Source: Bordetella ansorpii (GTDB taxonomy: Bacteria > Pseudomonadota > Gammaproteobacteria > Burkholderiales > Burkholderiaceae_B). Taken from it: a DNA stretch of 64,000 nucleotides. Of the stretch, positions 24,109 through 34,723 are shown piece by piece. Position numbers and translations under genes: made by a program. Each line of letters begins with the position of its first letter. The stretch's first letter is position 1. The DNA is taken from contig NZ_FKIF01000007.1 of NCBI RefSeq assembly GCF_900078705.1, positions 1 through 64,000 on the forward strand, read 5' to 3'. The notes beneath the pieces are model-generated. The model worked only from the letters and a program-made list of their open reading frames with translations. It did no database searches and was not told the DNA's origin.

Positions 24109-24959
24109 CGCCCCCGAACGACGCGGCGGCGCCGGACGCGCGCCAGCAATCGCTGCCGGACATCGAACTGAAACTGCTGCTCGAAGGCATCTACCAGCGC
24201 TACCAGCACGACTTCCGCGACTATTCGCAGGCGTCGATGCTGCGCCGCGTGCAGAGCGCCATGGAGCACTTCGGCTGCGCCACGGTGTCGCGGCTGCAGG
24301 ACCGCATCCTGCACGAGCCCGCGGTGTTCGCGCAGTCGCTGCAGTACCTCACGGTGCAGGTCAGCGAGATGTTCCGCGACCCGGCCTATTTCCTGGTGCT
24401 GCGCACGCAGGTGCTGCCGGTGCTGCGCACCTATCCGTCCATCAAGATCTGGGTGGCGGGCTGCAGCAGCGGCGAAGAGGTCTGGTCGCTGGCCATCCTG
24501 CTGCATGAAGAGGGCATGCTGGAACGCAGCCTGATCTACGCCACCGACATCAACACCGACGCGCTGAAGGCCGCGCAGGCGGGCATCTACCCGATCGACC
24601 GCGCGCGGCAGTTCAACCGCAACTACGTGCTGGCCGGCGGCTGCCACGACCTGTCCGACTACTACACGTCCGACGATCACTATGTCCGTTTCGACCCGGC
24701 GCTGCGCAAGCAGATCGTATTCGCCGATCACAGCCTGGCCACGGACAGCGTGTTCTCGGAGGTGCACCTGGTGTCCTGCCGCAACGTGCTGATCTATTTC
24801 AATCGCGAGTTGCAGGACCGCGCCACCGGACTGTTCGTCGAGGCCCTGGTGCATCGTGGCTTCCTGGGGCTGGGCAGCAAGGAGACCATACGTTTTACCG
24901 CCCATGCCGACCGTTTCGCGGAGTTCCACGCCGACGAGAAGGTGTACCAGCGTATCTGA
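24093..24959 (+). CDS. CheR-type protein-glutamate methyltransferase
   Basis: A 288-residue S-adenosylmethionine-dependent methyltransferase. An N-terminal alpha-helical CheR_N domain (about 20-80) is followed by the Rossmann domain with motif I IWVAGCSSGEEVWSLA, YATDINTDALKAA and VSCRNVLIYFN. Start ATG at 24093 overlaps the kinase gene by 16 bases; an in-frame GTG at 24084 is an alternative. No cheB methylesterase or methyl-accepting chemoreceptor gene lies nearby, so its methylation target may not be a classical chemoreceptor. Coupling to the hybrid kinase suggests methylation and phosphorelay act in one pathway (inference). Confidence 0.88.
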   Translation: MDAEVTPPNDAAAPDARQQSLPDIELKLLLEGIYQRYQHDFRDYSQASMLRRVQSAMEHFGCATVSRLQDRILHEPAVFAQSLQYLTVQVSEMFRDPAYFLVLRTQVLPVLRTYPSIKIWVAGCSSGEEVWSLAILLHEEGMLERSLIYATDINTDALKAAQAGIYPIDRARQFNRNYVLAGGCHDLSDYYTSDDHYVRFDPALRKQIVFADHSLATDSVFSEVHLVSCRNVLIYFNRELQDRATGLFVEALVHRGFLGLGSKETIRFTAHADRFAEFHADEKVYQRI

Positions 24960-25133
24960 ACACAATGCGCCGGCCGGGCACATGACCGTGCCCGGCCGGC
25001 AGGGAAGCGACGGACGGCGTGTGGCGCTTCGAGACCCGGTCAATGCAATGGGTCGATTGGCGCAATCGCGGCAATATCTGTATCGTCCCGAAGTTTCCTT
25101 ATTTCCACTTCATCAATAGCGGGAGCCGGCGGA

Positions 25134-26342
25134 GTGTCCTCCGACATCAAAATCCTCGTCGTCGACGACGTGGAACAGAACCTGATTGCGATCGAGGCGG
25201 TGCTTGCCCGCCCGGGCCTTGTCGTGCGCAAGGCTTCATCAGGCGTTGAGGCACTGGAGATACTGCTGGCCGAAGAGGTTGCGTTGGCGCTGGTCGACGT
25301 ACAGATGCCGCAGATGGACGGCTTCGAACTGGCCGAACTGATCCGCGGCAGCGAACGCACCCGTCACATTCCGCTGATTTTCCTGACCGCAGCCGCGCTG
25401 GAGCGCGATCACTACTTCCGCGGCTACGAAGCCGGCGCGGTCGATTTCCTGTACAAGCCGATCGATCCGCGCGTGCTGTGCAGCAAGGTCAACGTCTTCG
25501 TCGAGCTCTACACCCAGCGCGTGACGCTGGACAGCCAGTTGCAGGCGCTGCGCCGCGCGCTGCACCTGAACGAACTGTTCACCGCCGTACTGGGCCACGA
25601 TCTGCGCAACCCCTTGTCGGCGGTCACGACGGCGGCGGCGATCCTGGTCAAGATCTCCGAGAATCCGATGGCGCTGTCGGCGGCTCAGCGCATCCAGCAA
25701 AGCACCTCGCGCATGTCCAAGATGGTCGAGCAACTGCTCGACGTCGCGCGCATCCGTTCCAATGGACTGGTGCTGCAGGTCACGCCGACGGACTACGCCG
25801 AACTGTGCACGCACATCGTCGACGAACTGGCCGCCACCGCGCCGCAGCGCGTGAAGTTCGAGGTGCGGGGCAACGTGCATGGCGACGCCGACGGAGACCG
25901 CCTGGCCCAGGTCGTATCCAATCTGCTGGGCAACGCCTTGCAGCACGGCGAGGCAGGCTCGCCCATCTGGCTCGAGGTCGATGGCAGCCATGCCGATCGC
26001 ATCACGGTGCGCGTCAGCAACCGCGGCGTGATTCCGCCGCACCAGTTGCACGGCGTGTTCGAGCCGTTCCGCTCGGGCGAGATGGAGCAGCGCAGCCCCG
26101 AACGCGGTCCGGGCCTGGGCCTGGGTCTGTACATCGTCAAGAGTTTCGTCGAGGCCCATGGCGGCCAGGTCGGCGCGCACTCCGCCGCGCCGCAGGGCAC
26201 CGAGTTCCATTTCACCATTCCGCGCCGTGTGCCGCCCGGCGGCACGCGTGGGCTCGATCCGCTGGGGCTCAGGCCGGTGGAACCGGCGCAAGGGGCAACC
26301 GCAGCAGGCGCGCCAACGCTCGCGCATCGCCCGGCGCCTTGA
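25134..26342 (+). CDS. Response regulator-histidine kinase (REC-HisKA-HATPase)
   Basis: A 402-residue soluble protein with an N-terminal receiver (D55 in ALVDVQMP, K in LYKPID), followed by HisKA (H155 in AVLGHDLRNPLSA) and HATPase (N-box LAQVVSNLLGNALQHG; GPGLGLGLYIV). The start is a GTG at 25134 with GGGAG upstream; no ATG fits. It follows cheR by 174 bases in the same direction and probably takes phosphate from, or senses, the upstream hybrid kinase. The last 25 or so codons are Pro/Ala-rich and overlap tail-to-tail, by 74 bases, with the DUF72 gene on the other strand. Confidence 0.88.
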   Translation: MSSDIKILVVDDVEQNLIAIEAVLARPGLVVRKASSGVEALEILLAEEVALALVDVQMPQMDGFELAELIRGSERTRHIPLIFLTAAALERDHYFRGYEAGAVDFLYKPIDPRVLCSKVNVFVELYTQRVTLDSQLQALRRALHLNELFTAVLGHDLRNPLSAVTTAAAILVKISENPMALSAAQRIQQSTSRMSKMVEQLLDVARIRSNGLVLQVTPTDYAELCTHIVDELAATAPQRVKFEVRGNVHGDADGDRLAQVVSNLLGNALQHGEAGSPIWLEVDGSHADRITVRVSNRGVIPPHQLHGVFEPFRSGEMEQRSPERGPGLGLGLYIVKSFVEAHGGQVGAHSAAPQGTEFHFTIPRRVPPGGTRGLDPLGLRPVEPAQGATAAGAPTLAHRPAP

Positions 26343-27168
26343 CCTTCACGTCGTTGTCGAAATAGCAATAGATGTCGCGAGGCCCGGTCTTCGTCTTCGC
26401 GGGACCCGCGGCCCGGCGCGCGCCACGCGGTTCGCGCCCCTGCGACCAGGCCACGATACGCCGCTTCCAGTCGCGCAGCGCGTCCGGCGTATAGCCGCTG
26501 GCGTACAGCATTTCATCGCCGTGCAGGCGCAGATAGGCGAAGTCCGCCGTCACGTCCTCCATCAGCGGCCATTTGCCCGCCGTGTCGGCCGTCACCAGCG
26601 CCACGCCGTGGCGGCGCAGCATCTGCACGAATTCCGGACAGGCAAAGCTGTCGTGCCGCACCTCCATGGCATGGCGCAGCGCGCGGCGCTTGCCCGCCGG
26701 CGGCATGGGATGCCCGGCCACGCGCGCGTCGAAACGATGCGCCAGGCGCTCGGCGGCGGCGGTATCGCGCGGCAGGGCCTTCAGGAAGGCTTGCGTGACG
26801 CCTGCATCGAATCGCAGCGAAGGCGGCAGTTGCCACAGGAACGGCCCCAGCTTGTCGCCCAGCTCGCATACGCCGCTGGCGAAGAAGCGGGCCAGGGCTT
26901 GCTCCGGATCGCGCAGCCGCTTCACATGCGTGATGTACCGGCTGCCTTTCACGCTGAACACGAAGCCGCGCGGCGTGGCGTCGCGCCATTGCGCGAAGCG
27001 CTCGGGCCGTTGCAGGGAATAGAAGGTGCCGTTGATCTCGATGGTGGGCACCTGGTGGGAGGCATAGGCCAGTTCGTCGGCTTGAGGCAGATCATCGGGG
27101 TAGAACACGCCCCGCCATGGCGGGTAACGCCAGCCGGAGATCCCGATACGGATGGCGGCGTCGGTCAT
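26269..27168 (-). CDS. DUF72 family protein
   Basis: A 299-residue member of DUF72 (YecE-like), a TIM-barrel family of unknown function. It opens with the typical IRIGISGWRYPPWRGVFYP and contains the family stretches TIEINGTFYSLQ, FVFSVKGSRYITH, LGPFLWQLPPSL, MEVRHDSF, YLRLHG and IYCYFDND. I chose ATG at 27168 because it gives the family N-terminus directly. Convergent with the response-regulator kinase, overlapping it by 74 bases. Nothing in the neighbourhood explains its role. Confidence 0.85.
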   Translation of the reverse strand: MTDAAIRIGISGWRYPPWRGVFYPDDLPQADELAYASHQVPTIEINGTFYSLQRPERFAQWRDATPRGFVFSVKGSRYITHVKRLRDPEQALARFFASGVCELGDKLGPFLWQLPPSLRFDAGVTQAFLKALPRDTAAAERLAHRFDARVAGHPMPPAGKRRALRHAMEVRHDSFACPEFVQMLRRHGVALVTADTAGKWPLMEDVTADFAYLRLHGDEMLYASGYTPDALRDWKRRIVAWSQGREPRGARRAAGPAKTKTGPRDIYCYFDNDVKVKAPGDARALARLLRLPLAPVPPA

Positions 27169-27409
27169 GGCGTGCGGGCGCAATGGGGGAGAGGGCGGGT
27201 GTGCTGCATGGAGGACGCCTCCAGACGGTTTGGCCGGGAAGGCCGGCGACGTAATCGGCATGCCAGCAATCATCGTGCCGGGGTGCGCGTGGGGGCTTTG
27301 AACGTGGGTGCGTTGTTTGAGCGTCTTGTTCTTGTGGCCGCCGCAGCGGGTCAGCCAGGGGCGCGCCGGCCAAGTCGCTCGGCTCGGGCGTGCCACCAAG
27401 CGCCCTCGG

Positions 27410-27424
27410 CCCCGCTGCGCGGGG
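27410..27424 (-). terminator. Short GC hairpin after tai4
   Basis: CCCCGC-TGC-GCGGGG forms a perfect 6-bp stem with a 3-base loop, starting 17 bases beyond the tai4 stop in its direction of transcription. No clear U-tract follows on the minus strand, so intrinsic termination is uncertain. Confidence 0.35.
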
Positions 27425-27441
27425 GTTGACGGCCGATGGGA

Positions 27442-27864
27442 TCACTTCCGCTTGGCCAACGACCCCGTCAGCTTGTCCAGCTCCTTGCTGTGGAGCAGGT
27501 CGATGCACTTCATCGTGTTGAACTCGCTGTCCACCGAGCCGCCGTACGTGCGTGCGGCAAACGACTGCGCCAGCTTCCGCAACTTGTCGTAGTCTTCGAC
27601 CGTCTGATGGCCGAATTCCATATAGGCGCTGGCGGTCTTGTTCGCATCGTCGCGTTCCTCCGGATGCTTGGCCACCGTGGCCAGGCACACGCTCAAAGCC
27701 CAGTTCTTCAGCAGCGTCTTCTGCGAGTACGTGTCGATCAGCGGCTGGCCGGCCTTCGGCGTGTCCGCCGCGTGGGCCGGCGCCATCGCCAGCATCGCGC
27801 CCACGCCGGCGGCCGACAGCGTGGCCTTCAGCAGGGCGGTCCTGCCCGGAAGAAAGGTCTTCAT
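27442..27864 (-). CDS. tai4: Type VI secretion amidase immunity protein Tai4
   Basis: A 140-residue periplasmic protein with a cleavable signal peptide (MKTFLPGRTALLKAT then a hydrophobic core ending APAHAA). The mature part matches the Tai4 family: TLLKNWALSVCLATV, ASAYMEFGHQTVEDYDKLRKL and the end FNTMKCIDLLHSKELDKL. Two cysteines could form the usual disulfide. It would neutralise Tae4 in the periplasm. The ATG overlaps the tae4 stop by 4 bases (ATGA), the standard toxin-immunity arrangement. The pair stands alone here: no Hcp, VgrG or PAAR gene is within the window. Confidence 0.88.
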   Translation of the reverse strand: MKTFLPGRTALLKATLSAAGVGAMLAMAPAHAADTPKAGQPLIDTYSQKTLLKNWALSVCLATVAKHPEERDDANKTASAYMEFGHQTVEDYDKLRKLAQSFAARTYGGSVDSEFNTMKCIDLLHSKELDKLTGSLAKRK

Positions 27865-28358
27865 TGCAGCTTCCAGATGGCGGCGGTGTCGGGCGTGAAC
27901 GTGCCGTTTTCCGGGTCGTACAGGAAATGGCAGGTGTCCGAGCACGACGTGCCGTTCCACAGCGTGACGTGGCCGCGCGCATTGCTCCAGCCGTGGCCGC
28001 GCACCACGACGATGCCTTTCATGTTGGCGAAATCCGATGGCTTGGGCGATTTGACCGTCAGGTCCGGCTTGCCGAACGTGCGCTCCAGATAGGCCATCAT
28101 GTCGTTGACGCGATACATGTACTGGCGATTGTCCGCGCCGCTGACGGTGGCATAGGCCCGGTTGCGCGGAATGGGAAACCCGGTGGCGTTCAATACGTAG
28201 CTCATGCGGATGGGGCAGGCGTTCTCGAAGCCGCCCGTGGTCATCTCGGTGTTCACCTTGACCTGCCCGCCGATCTTCTGCCCCACCTGCTTCACGGACA
28301 TGTTGACTGCCGTGAATGCGCTCCACGCACTATTGAATGAGGGTCTTCTGGTAGCCAT
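27861..28358 (-). CDS. tae4: Type VI secretion amidase effector Tae4 (peptidoglycan amidase)
   Basis: A 165-residue NlpC/P60-like amidase that cleaves peptidoglycan stem peptides in competitor cells. The catalytic cysteine lies in FENACPIRMSYVLN (C48), the histidine in ARGHVTLWNG (H130), and the following SCSDTCHF supplies an Asp and a likely disulfide pair. The N-terminus (RPSFNSAWSAFTAVN) and SGADNRQYMYRVNDMMAYL are family hallmarks. Length is normal and there is no signal peptide, as expected for a type VI cargo. The immunity gene follows with a 4-base overlap. The ribosome binding site is weak. Confidence 0.92.
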   Translation of the reverse strand: MATRRPSFNSAWSAFTAVNMSVKQVGQKIGGQVKVNTEMTTGGFENACPIRMSYVLNATGFPIPRNRAYATVSGADNRQYMYRVNDMMAYLERTFGKPDLTVKSPKPSDFANMKGIVVVRGHGWSNARGHVTLWNGTSCSDTCHFLYDPENGTFTPDTAAIWKLQ

Positions 28359-28555
28359 GTCAACTCAATATCTGAGGGGAAAGGCGCGTTGGCGAACATC
28401 CTCATGGACTACGGCTGGATGCAGTCTCGGTCTGTTGCCAGTGCGAGTACGCGTCGCATGGTAGCAGCGGAAAAAGCGCGCCGGGCCGATTGCACGGCCT
28501 CGAAACACACCTCTACATCCGAACACATTGGCAGGGTATTTGCGTCAGCTTCCGC

Positions 28556-29239
28556 TCAGTTGGCGCCAGCGGGCCTGGCTGGTGGCGTGACCCCCGTGTT
28601 CGCGGGAGAAAGCGAGGCCGGGCCTGCCGCATCGTCCGCCTGCGCGCCCTGGCCCTGCGCGGGATTCGCGGCGGGTTGCTGGGCGGCCTGCGCGGCGGGG
28701 GCTTCCCGCGCCTGCGGCAGGTAGTGCTGCAGCAGATCGAAGAACCCGCCGTAGAAGGCTTCGCGCGTCACCGTCAGGCTGCTGGTCTTGACCAGCGAAT
28801 CGTCGCTGGAACCGACGGGCAGCGACACGGCGCCCAGCACGCTGACGCCCACGCTGGCCGAGCTGGCGCTCTTCTTCATCGAGAAGTCGTCCTGCACCGC
28901 GTTGGCGAACACCAGCGATTGCCTGCCGCCGCCGCCGCCTTCGGCGGTGCAGTTGATGGTGACGGTGATCTGTGTGTTGGCCTTGTCCTCGTCCTGGAAG
29001 TTCTTGTGGCCGGCCACCATATCGGCCTGCGTCTTGTCGATGTTGTAGCCCTGGCTCAGCAGGGCGCGGCGGCCCGCGTCGCAGGCGCGTCCGGGCGGCG
29101 CGTCGTACTTGCGCGAGAACGTGTTGGTGGTGCTCTGCGCGAAGTTCTCCTGTTCGTAGGCGGCCTTGGGCGATGAACAGCCGGCCAGTACGGCGAGCGC
29201 GGCGGCGCAGGGCAGGGCGGCGAAAGAGGCTTTGTTCAT
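28556..29239 (-). CDS. DUF2242 family lipoprotein
   Basis: A 227-residue predicted lipoprotein with lipobox LAVLAGC at about residues 16-22, followed by SSPKAAYEQE. The middle region (FSRKYDAPPGRACDAGRRALLSQGY, KNFQDEDKANTQITVTINC) matches DUF2242, an uncharacterised family. A Gly run (GGGGGR) and a Pro/Ala/Gln-rich, probably disordered C-terminal tail of about 50 residues follow. Two ATGs are possible (29245 and 29239). I prefer 29239 because AGGA is then correctly spaced. It is divergent from the penicillin-acylase-like gene. Function unknown. Confidence 0.75.
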   Translation of the reverse strand: MNKASFAALPCAAALAVLAGCSSPKAAYEQENFAQSTTNTFSRKYDAPPGRACDAGRRALLSQGYNIDKTQADMVAGHKNFQDEDKANTQITVTINCTAEGGGGGRQSLVFANAVQDDFSMKKSASSASVGVSVLGAVSLPVGSSDDSLVKTSSLTVTREAFYGGFFDLLQHYLPQAREAPAAQAAQQPAANPAQGQGAQADDAAGPASLSPANTGVTPPARPAGAN

Positions 29240-29546
29240 GAGCATCCTGGCGGCGGGTGAAAAAGCCAGTATCGATCAGCCGGGCGCCGGGGACGTGCTT
29301 CGATCCGTATACGCGGCAATAGGTTTGTAACCCCGCGACGAGGCCCGCCCTGACGAATCCGCCCACCGGGGCGACGCGCATCAACACACCTGTAACCCGT
29401 GAAGAAACAACCGCTCGAGGGCAAAACGCGTAGTGTCCTGCGTGGCGGCAAACAGATGCGGCACGTCACACCCATAAGCTTCACGCCGCGCCCGGTTGCG
29501 CACCGGCGACAACGGTCCGCCAGAACACCTCGGAGGGAGAAAGAGC
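29240..29546. other. Divergent intergenic region between the DUF2242 and acylase genes
   Basis: About 300 bp without a gene. It must hold promoters for both flanking genes, but I cannot fix clear -10/-35 boxes. Two copies of TGTAACCC occur in the middle part (TTTGTAACCCCG near 29325 and CCTGTAACCCGTG near 29390). A strong ribosome binding site (CGGAGGGAGA, 29531-29540) serves the downstream acylase. Confidence 0.5.
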
Positions 29547-32027
<2,481 letters not shown>

Positions 32028-32036
32028 AGCCCGGAC

Positions 32037-32091
32037 GGGGCGGCGCCAGGCGCGGCCTCGTCGTGTCCAGGCCGCCCGGTGCCGCCGCCCC
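32037..32091 (+). terminator. Long GC-rich stem-loop after the acylase gene
   Basis: GGGGCGGCG (32037-32045) pairs with CGCCGCCCC (32083-32091), and inside it GCGGCCT (32052-32058) pairs with AGGCCGC (32069-32075). The structure starts 10 bases after the stop codon. The base is followed by TGTTACAT instead of a clean U-tract, so it is a moderate terminator candidate. Confidence 0.45.
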
Positions 32092-32344
32092 TGTTACATG
32101 CGTGCGGCCGGGGCCGTCCGGCCTGGCGACGCGGGGCTTATCGCAAAATTCTCGACATTGGACTTGCGGACAGGTGGCAGGCGAAGGCCTGGCCGGTATA
32201 ATTCCGGGCGGGCAGGTACGGATTTTTGCGGTCAGGCACGGCAGGGCGCGAGGCGCGCGGCCCGCAGCGGGCAACGCGAACAATAACAGGCCGGCCTGCG
32301 GTCCTGATCGCTGTCAAGCGCGCCATTTTCGAATGAATTGGGGT

Positions 32345-32380
32345 GATTTAGTCCGAAATCGCAGGATTTCGGACTAAATC
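32345..32380 (+). repeat. Perfect 16-bp inverted repeat with 4-base loop
   Basis: GATTTAGTCCGAAATC, loop GCAG, then GATTTCGGACTAAATC: all 16 positions pair. It is far less GC-rich than its surroundings and sits 21 bases before the presumed start of the phosphatase gene. It could be a cruciform/operator, an RNA hairpin controlling the operon, or a terminator without a U-tract (it is followed by ATGTATCC). Confidence 0.9.
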
Positions 32381-32401
32381 ATGTATCCGGCACCTGCATA
32401 G

Positions 32402-33736
32402 ATGTATCATTCAGTAGCCAAAACCCATCGGCTGTCACATGGCCTAAATATCGAGGACTTAGCATCCAGCGTAATTCAGCCGGATGATCAGGGTATGCAC
32501 GCAGCGCTTTCACCTTTCCGTCGTCCCGACACGCCGGGAGACCATCGCTGCGCAGGCGATCTGTCCCAGGATATGCCCACCATCGACGTGTCGGGCACCA
32601 ACTCCACGGTCATGGAGATCTTCTCGTCTCGCCGCGACATGACCAGCCTGGCGGTGGTCGAGGGCGGGCGGCCCATCGGGCTGATCAACCGCAACATCTT
32701 CCTGTCTCAGATGAGCAAGCCGTTCCACCGCGAGCTCTACGACAAGAAGAGCTGCATCGCCTTCATGGACAAGGAGCCGCTCATCGTCGATGCCAACATG
32801 AGCATCGAGCAGCTCACCTTCAAGACGGTCGAATTCGGCGAGAAGGCGTTGGCCGACGGCTTCATCGTCACGCGCGAGGGGCACTTCGCGGGGCTGGGCA
32901 ACGGCCTGCAGCTCATGCGCGCGGTGGCCGCCATGCAGGCCGAGAAAAACCGCCAGATCATGCAGAGCATCGAGTACGCCAGCGTGATCCAGCGCGCCAT
33001 GCTGCGGGTCTCGCGCGAGGCGCTGACCGGCACGCTGCAGGACGCCACCCTGGTCTGGCAGCCGCGCGACGTGGTCGGCGGCGATTTCTACCATTTCGCG
33101 GCGCACCCGGACGGTTGGTTCGGCGCCGTGGCAGACTGCACCGGCCACGGCGTGCCGGGCGCCTTCATGACGCTGATCGCCTCGTCGGCGCTGTCCAAGG
33201 CGCTCGAACAGCTCGGCCCGCGCGACCCGGCCGCGCTGCTGTCGGCGGTCAACCGCAGCGTGAAGGGCCTGCTGGGCCAAGTCCACGGCGTGGACGAAAC
33301 CCCGGAATCCGATGACGGCCTGGATGCGGCCTTCTTCTGGTTCGATGCCGCGCGCCACGAACTGCGCTTCGCCGGCGCCCGCATCGCGGTGCACATCCTG
33401 CGTCCCGGCGCCGAGAAGTTCGAGTCGCTGGCGGGCCAGCGCATGGGCGTGGGCTACGTGGACAGCCACGAAGACTACGCCTGGAGCGAAACCCGTACCG
33501 AGTTGCCGCCGGGCAGCCTGATGTTCATTACCACTGACGGCCTGACCGACCAGATCGGGGGCCCCCGCAAGATCGCCTTCGGCAAACGGCGCGCCTGCGA
33601 GGTCATCCTCGCCCACCGCGACGCGTCCGCCATCGACATCGGCGAGAAGCTCAAGCAGGCCCTCGCGCAGTGGCAAGGCGTCCAGGTTCGCCGCGACGAC
33701 GTCACCCTATTTTGTGCCCGCATTCAGGAACATTGA
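32402..33736 (+). CDS. SpoIIE/PP2C-type serine phosphatase with CBS-like N-terminal domain (SiaA-like)
   Basis: Up to 444 residues. The C-terminal half is a PP2C phosphatase with all acidic metal ligands: VVGGDFYHF, VADCTGHGVPGAFMT and TTDGLTDQ. By analogy with Pseudomonas SiaA it would dephosphorylate the SiaC-like protein. The N-terminal part (about 55-185) looks like a CBS pair (SLAVVEGGRPIGLINRNIF) in place of the periplasmic-HAMP sensor of SiaA, so the input would be cytoplasmic. The start is uncertain: ATG at 32402 has no ribosome binding site, and ATG at 32495 is an alternative that keeps the CBS domain. The stop overlaps the next ATG (TGATG). Confidence 0.82.
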   Translation: MYHSVAKTHRLSHGLNIEDLASSVIQPDDQGMHAALSPFRRPDTPGDHRCAGDLSQDMPTIDVSGTNSTVMEIFSSRRDMTSLAVVEGGRPIGLINRNIFLSQMSKPFHRELYDKKSCIAFMDKEPLIVDANMSIEQLTFKTVEFGEKALADGFIVTREGHFAGLGNGLQLMRAVAAMQAEKNRQIMQSIEYASVIQRAMLRVSREALTGTLQDATLVWQPRDVVGGDFYHFAAHPDGWFGAVADCTGHGVPGAFMTLIASSALSKALEQLGPRDPAALLSAVNRSVKGLLGQVHGVDETPESDDGLDAAFFWFDAARHELRFAGARIAVHILRPGAEKFESLAGQRMGVGYVDSHEDYAWSETRTELPPGSLMFITTDGLTDQIGGPRKIAFGKRRACEVILAHRDASAIDIGEKLKQALAQWQGVQVRRDDVTLFCARIQEH

Positions 33737-34305
33737 TGACCATCGAGCATCTGCTAGGCCAGGACAGTGCATTCTTCGATCTGGCCCAGCGTCGCAATGT
33801 GATTTTCTATCACAAGGGCTATTTTTCGCACAGCATCATCGCGGCCATGTCCGAGGTCGTGAAGCTGCAGCTCGAGGTGTCGGGCGTCAGCGGTCCGACC
33901 CGGCGCAAGCTGTTCTCGTCGTTCGTTGAACTGTCGCAGAACATCATTCACTATTCATCCGACGCGCTTCTGCCCGGCGGCCCCGACAGCGGCGCGCTGC
34001 GCGAGGGGGCCGTGTGCATCACCGCCGATGGCGACCGCTACCTGATGCTGTGCGTCAATCCGATCTCCACGGCGGGCGTCGCGGGGCTGCGCGACAAGCT
34101 CGAGCCGCTGCGCACCATGTCGCTGGAACAGATCAAGCAGGCATACAAGGTATCATTGCGTGCCGAGACCCCGGAAGACAGCAAGGGGGCGGGACTGGGG
34201 TTCCTGACCATGGCGCGAGACGCCAGCGCCCCTCTCGAATTCGCCTTTCATCCGCGTGCCGACGATTCCGGCACGACGCTGTTCTGCCTGAAAGCCATCA
34301 TCTGA
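33736..34305 (+). CDS. siaB: SiaB family protein kinase (DUF6272)
   Basis: A 189-residue protein of the GHKL-like anti-sigma kinase type. The N-box-like ELSQNIIHYSSDAL and a late glycine loop KGAGLGFLTMAR support ATP binding. In Pseudomonas, SiaB phosphorylates SiaC and thereby stops it from activating the cyclase SiaD. The ATG shares one base with the upstream phosphatase stop. The opposing kinase and phosphatase are therefore made from coupled cistrons, as expected for a partner-switching pair. Confidence 0.82.
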   Translation: MTIEHLLGQDSAFFDLAQRRNVIFYHKGYFSHSIIAAMSEVVKLQLEVSGVSGPTRRKLFSSFVELSQNIIHYSSDALLPGGPDSGALREGAVCITADGDRYLMLCVNPISTAGVAGLRDKLEPLRTMSLEQIKQAYKVSLRAETPEDSKGAGLGFLTMARDASAPLEFAFHPRADDSGTTLFCLKAII

Positions 34306-34325
34306 GCAAGTCGACGACCCGAGCC

Positions 34326-34715
34326 ATGGACAATCTGTATATCGCCGCTACGGCAACGTCTCCCGAAGTCGATTTCCGCTTCGACCAACACCAGCTGTCG
34401 CTGAAGGGCGAGTCGTACCCCGAGAACGCCGCCGCCTTCTACACGCCCATCATCGAGCAATTGCGCGCCTACCTGGCCGGCTGCGATGGCGCGACGATCA
34501 CCGCCGACGTGGCGCTGGCCTATTTCAACAGTTCCAGCACCAAGATGCTGTTCAGCATCTTCGACGCGCTGGACGAAGCCGCGCAATCCGGCAACCGCGT
34601 GAAGCTCAACTGGTACCGCGACGACGAGGACGAGACGATCCTCGAGTTCGGCGAAGAGTTGCAAGCCGACTTCCAGGCCATCGAGTTCACCGACTGCCCG
34701 GTTTCCGCACGATAA
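34326..34715 (+). CDS. siaC: SiaC family regulatory phosphoprotein (DUF1987)
   Basis: A 129-residue protein of the DUF1987 family. The core LAYFNSSSTKMLFSIFDAL matches the family motif (YFNTSSxK) that holds the phosphorylated threonine in Pseudomonas SiaC. Here the aligned position appears to be serine within FNSSST, with T72 three residues on, so the phospho-acceptor needs checking. Unphosphorylated SiaC binds and activates the diguanylate cyclase in the known system. It lies 20 bases after siaB and 8 bases before the cyclase gene. Confidence 0.85.
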   Translation: MDNLYIAATATSPEVDFRFDQHQLSLKGESYPENAAAFYTPIIEQLRAYLAGCDGATITADVALAYFNSSSTKMLFSIFDALDEAAQSGNRVKLNWYRDDEDETILEFGEELQADFQAIEFTDCPVSAR

Positions 34716-34723
34716 GGATATCG

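Larger units (their letters stand above)
32028..32401. other. Leader/intergenic region upstream of the Sia-like operon
   Basis: No gene seen. After the stem-loop at 32037-32091 there is a TATAAT at 32197-32202, a possible -10 box without a good -35. If used, it would give a leader of nearly 200 bases before the phosphatase gene. A perfect inverted repeat lies at 32345-32380. I looked for a cyclic-di-GMP riboswitch in the leader because the operon ends with a diguanylate cyclase, and did not recognise one. Confidence 0.5.

Noticed and set aside
27170-27440. Reading frame between tai4 and the DUF72 gene on the minus strand (a continuation of both genes' frames).
   Set aside because: The composition is Arg/Pro-rich and has no ribosome binding site. 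It looks like intergenic sequence with a small hairpin at 27410-27424.
32203-32400. Cyclic-di-GMP riboswitch before the Sia-like operon.
   Set aside because: I could not find the conserved core or tetraloop-receptor elements of either class. A covariance-model search would decide.
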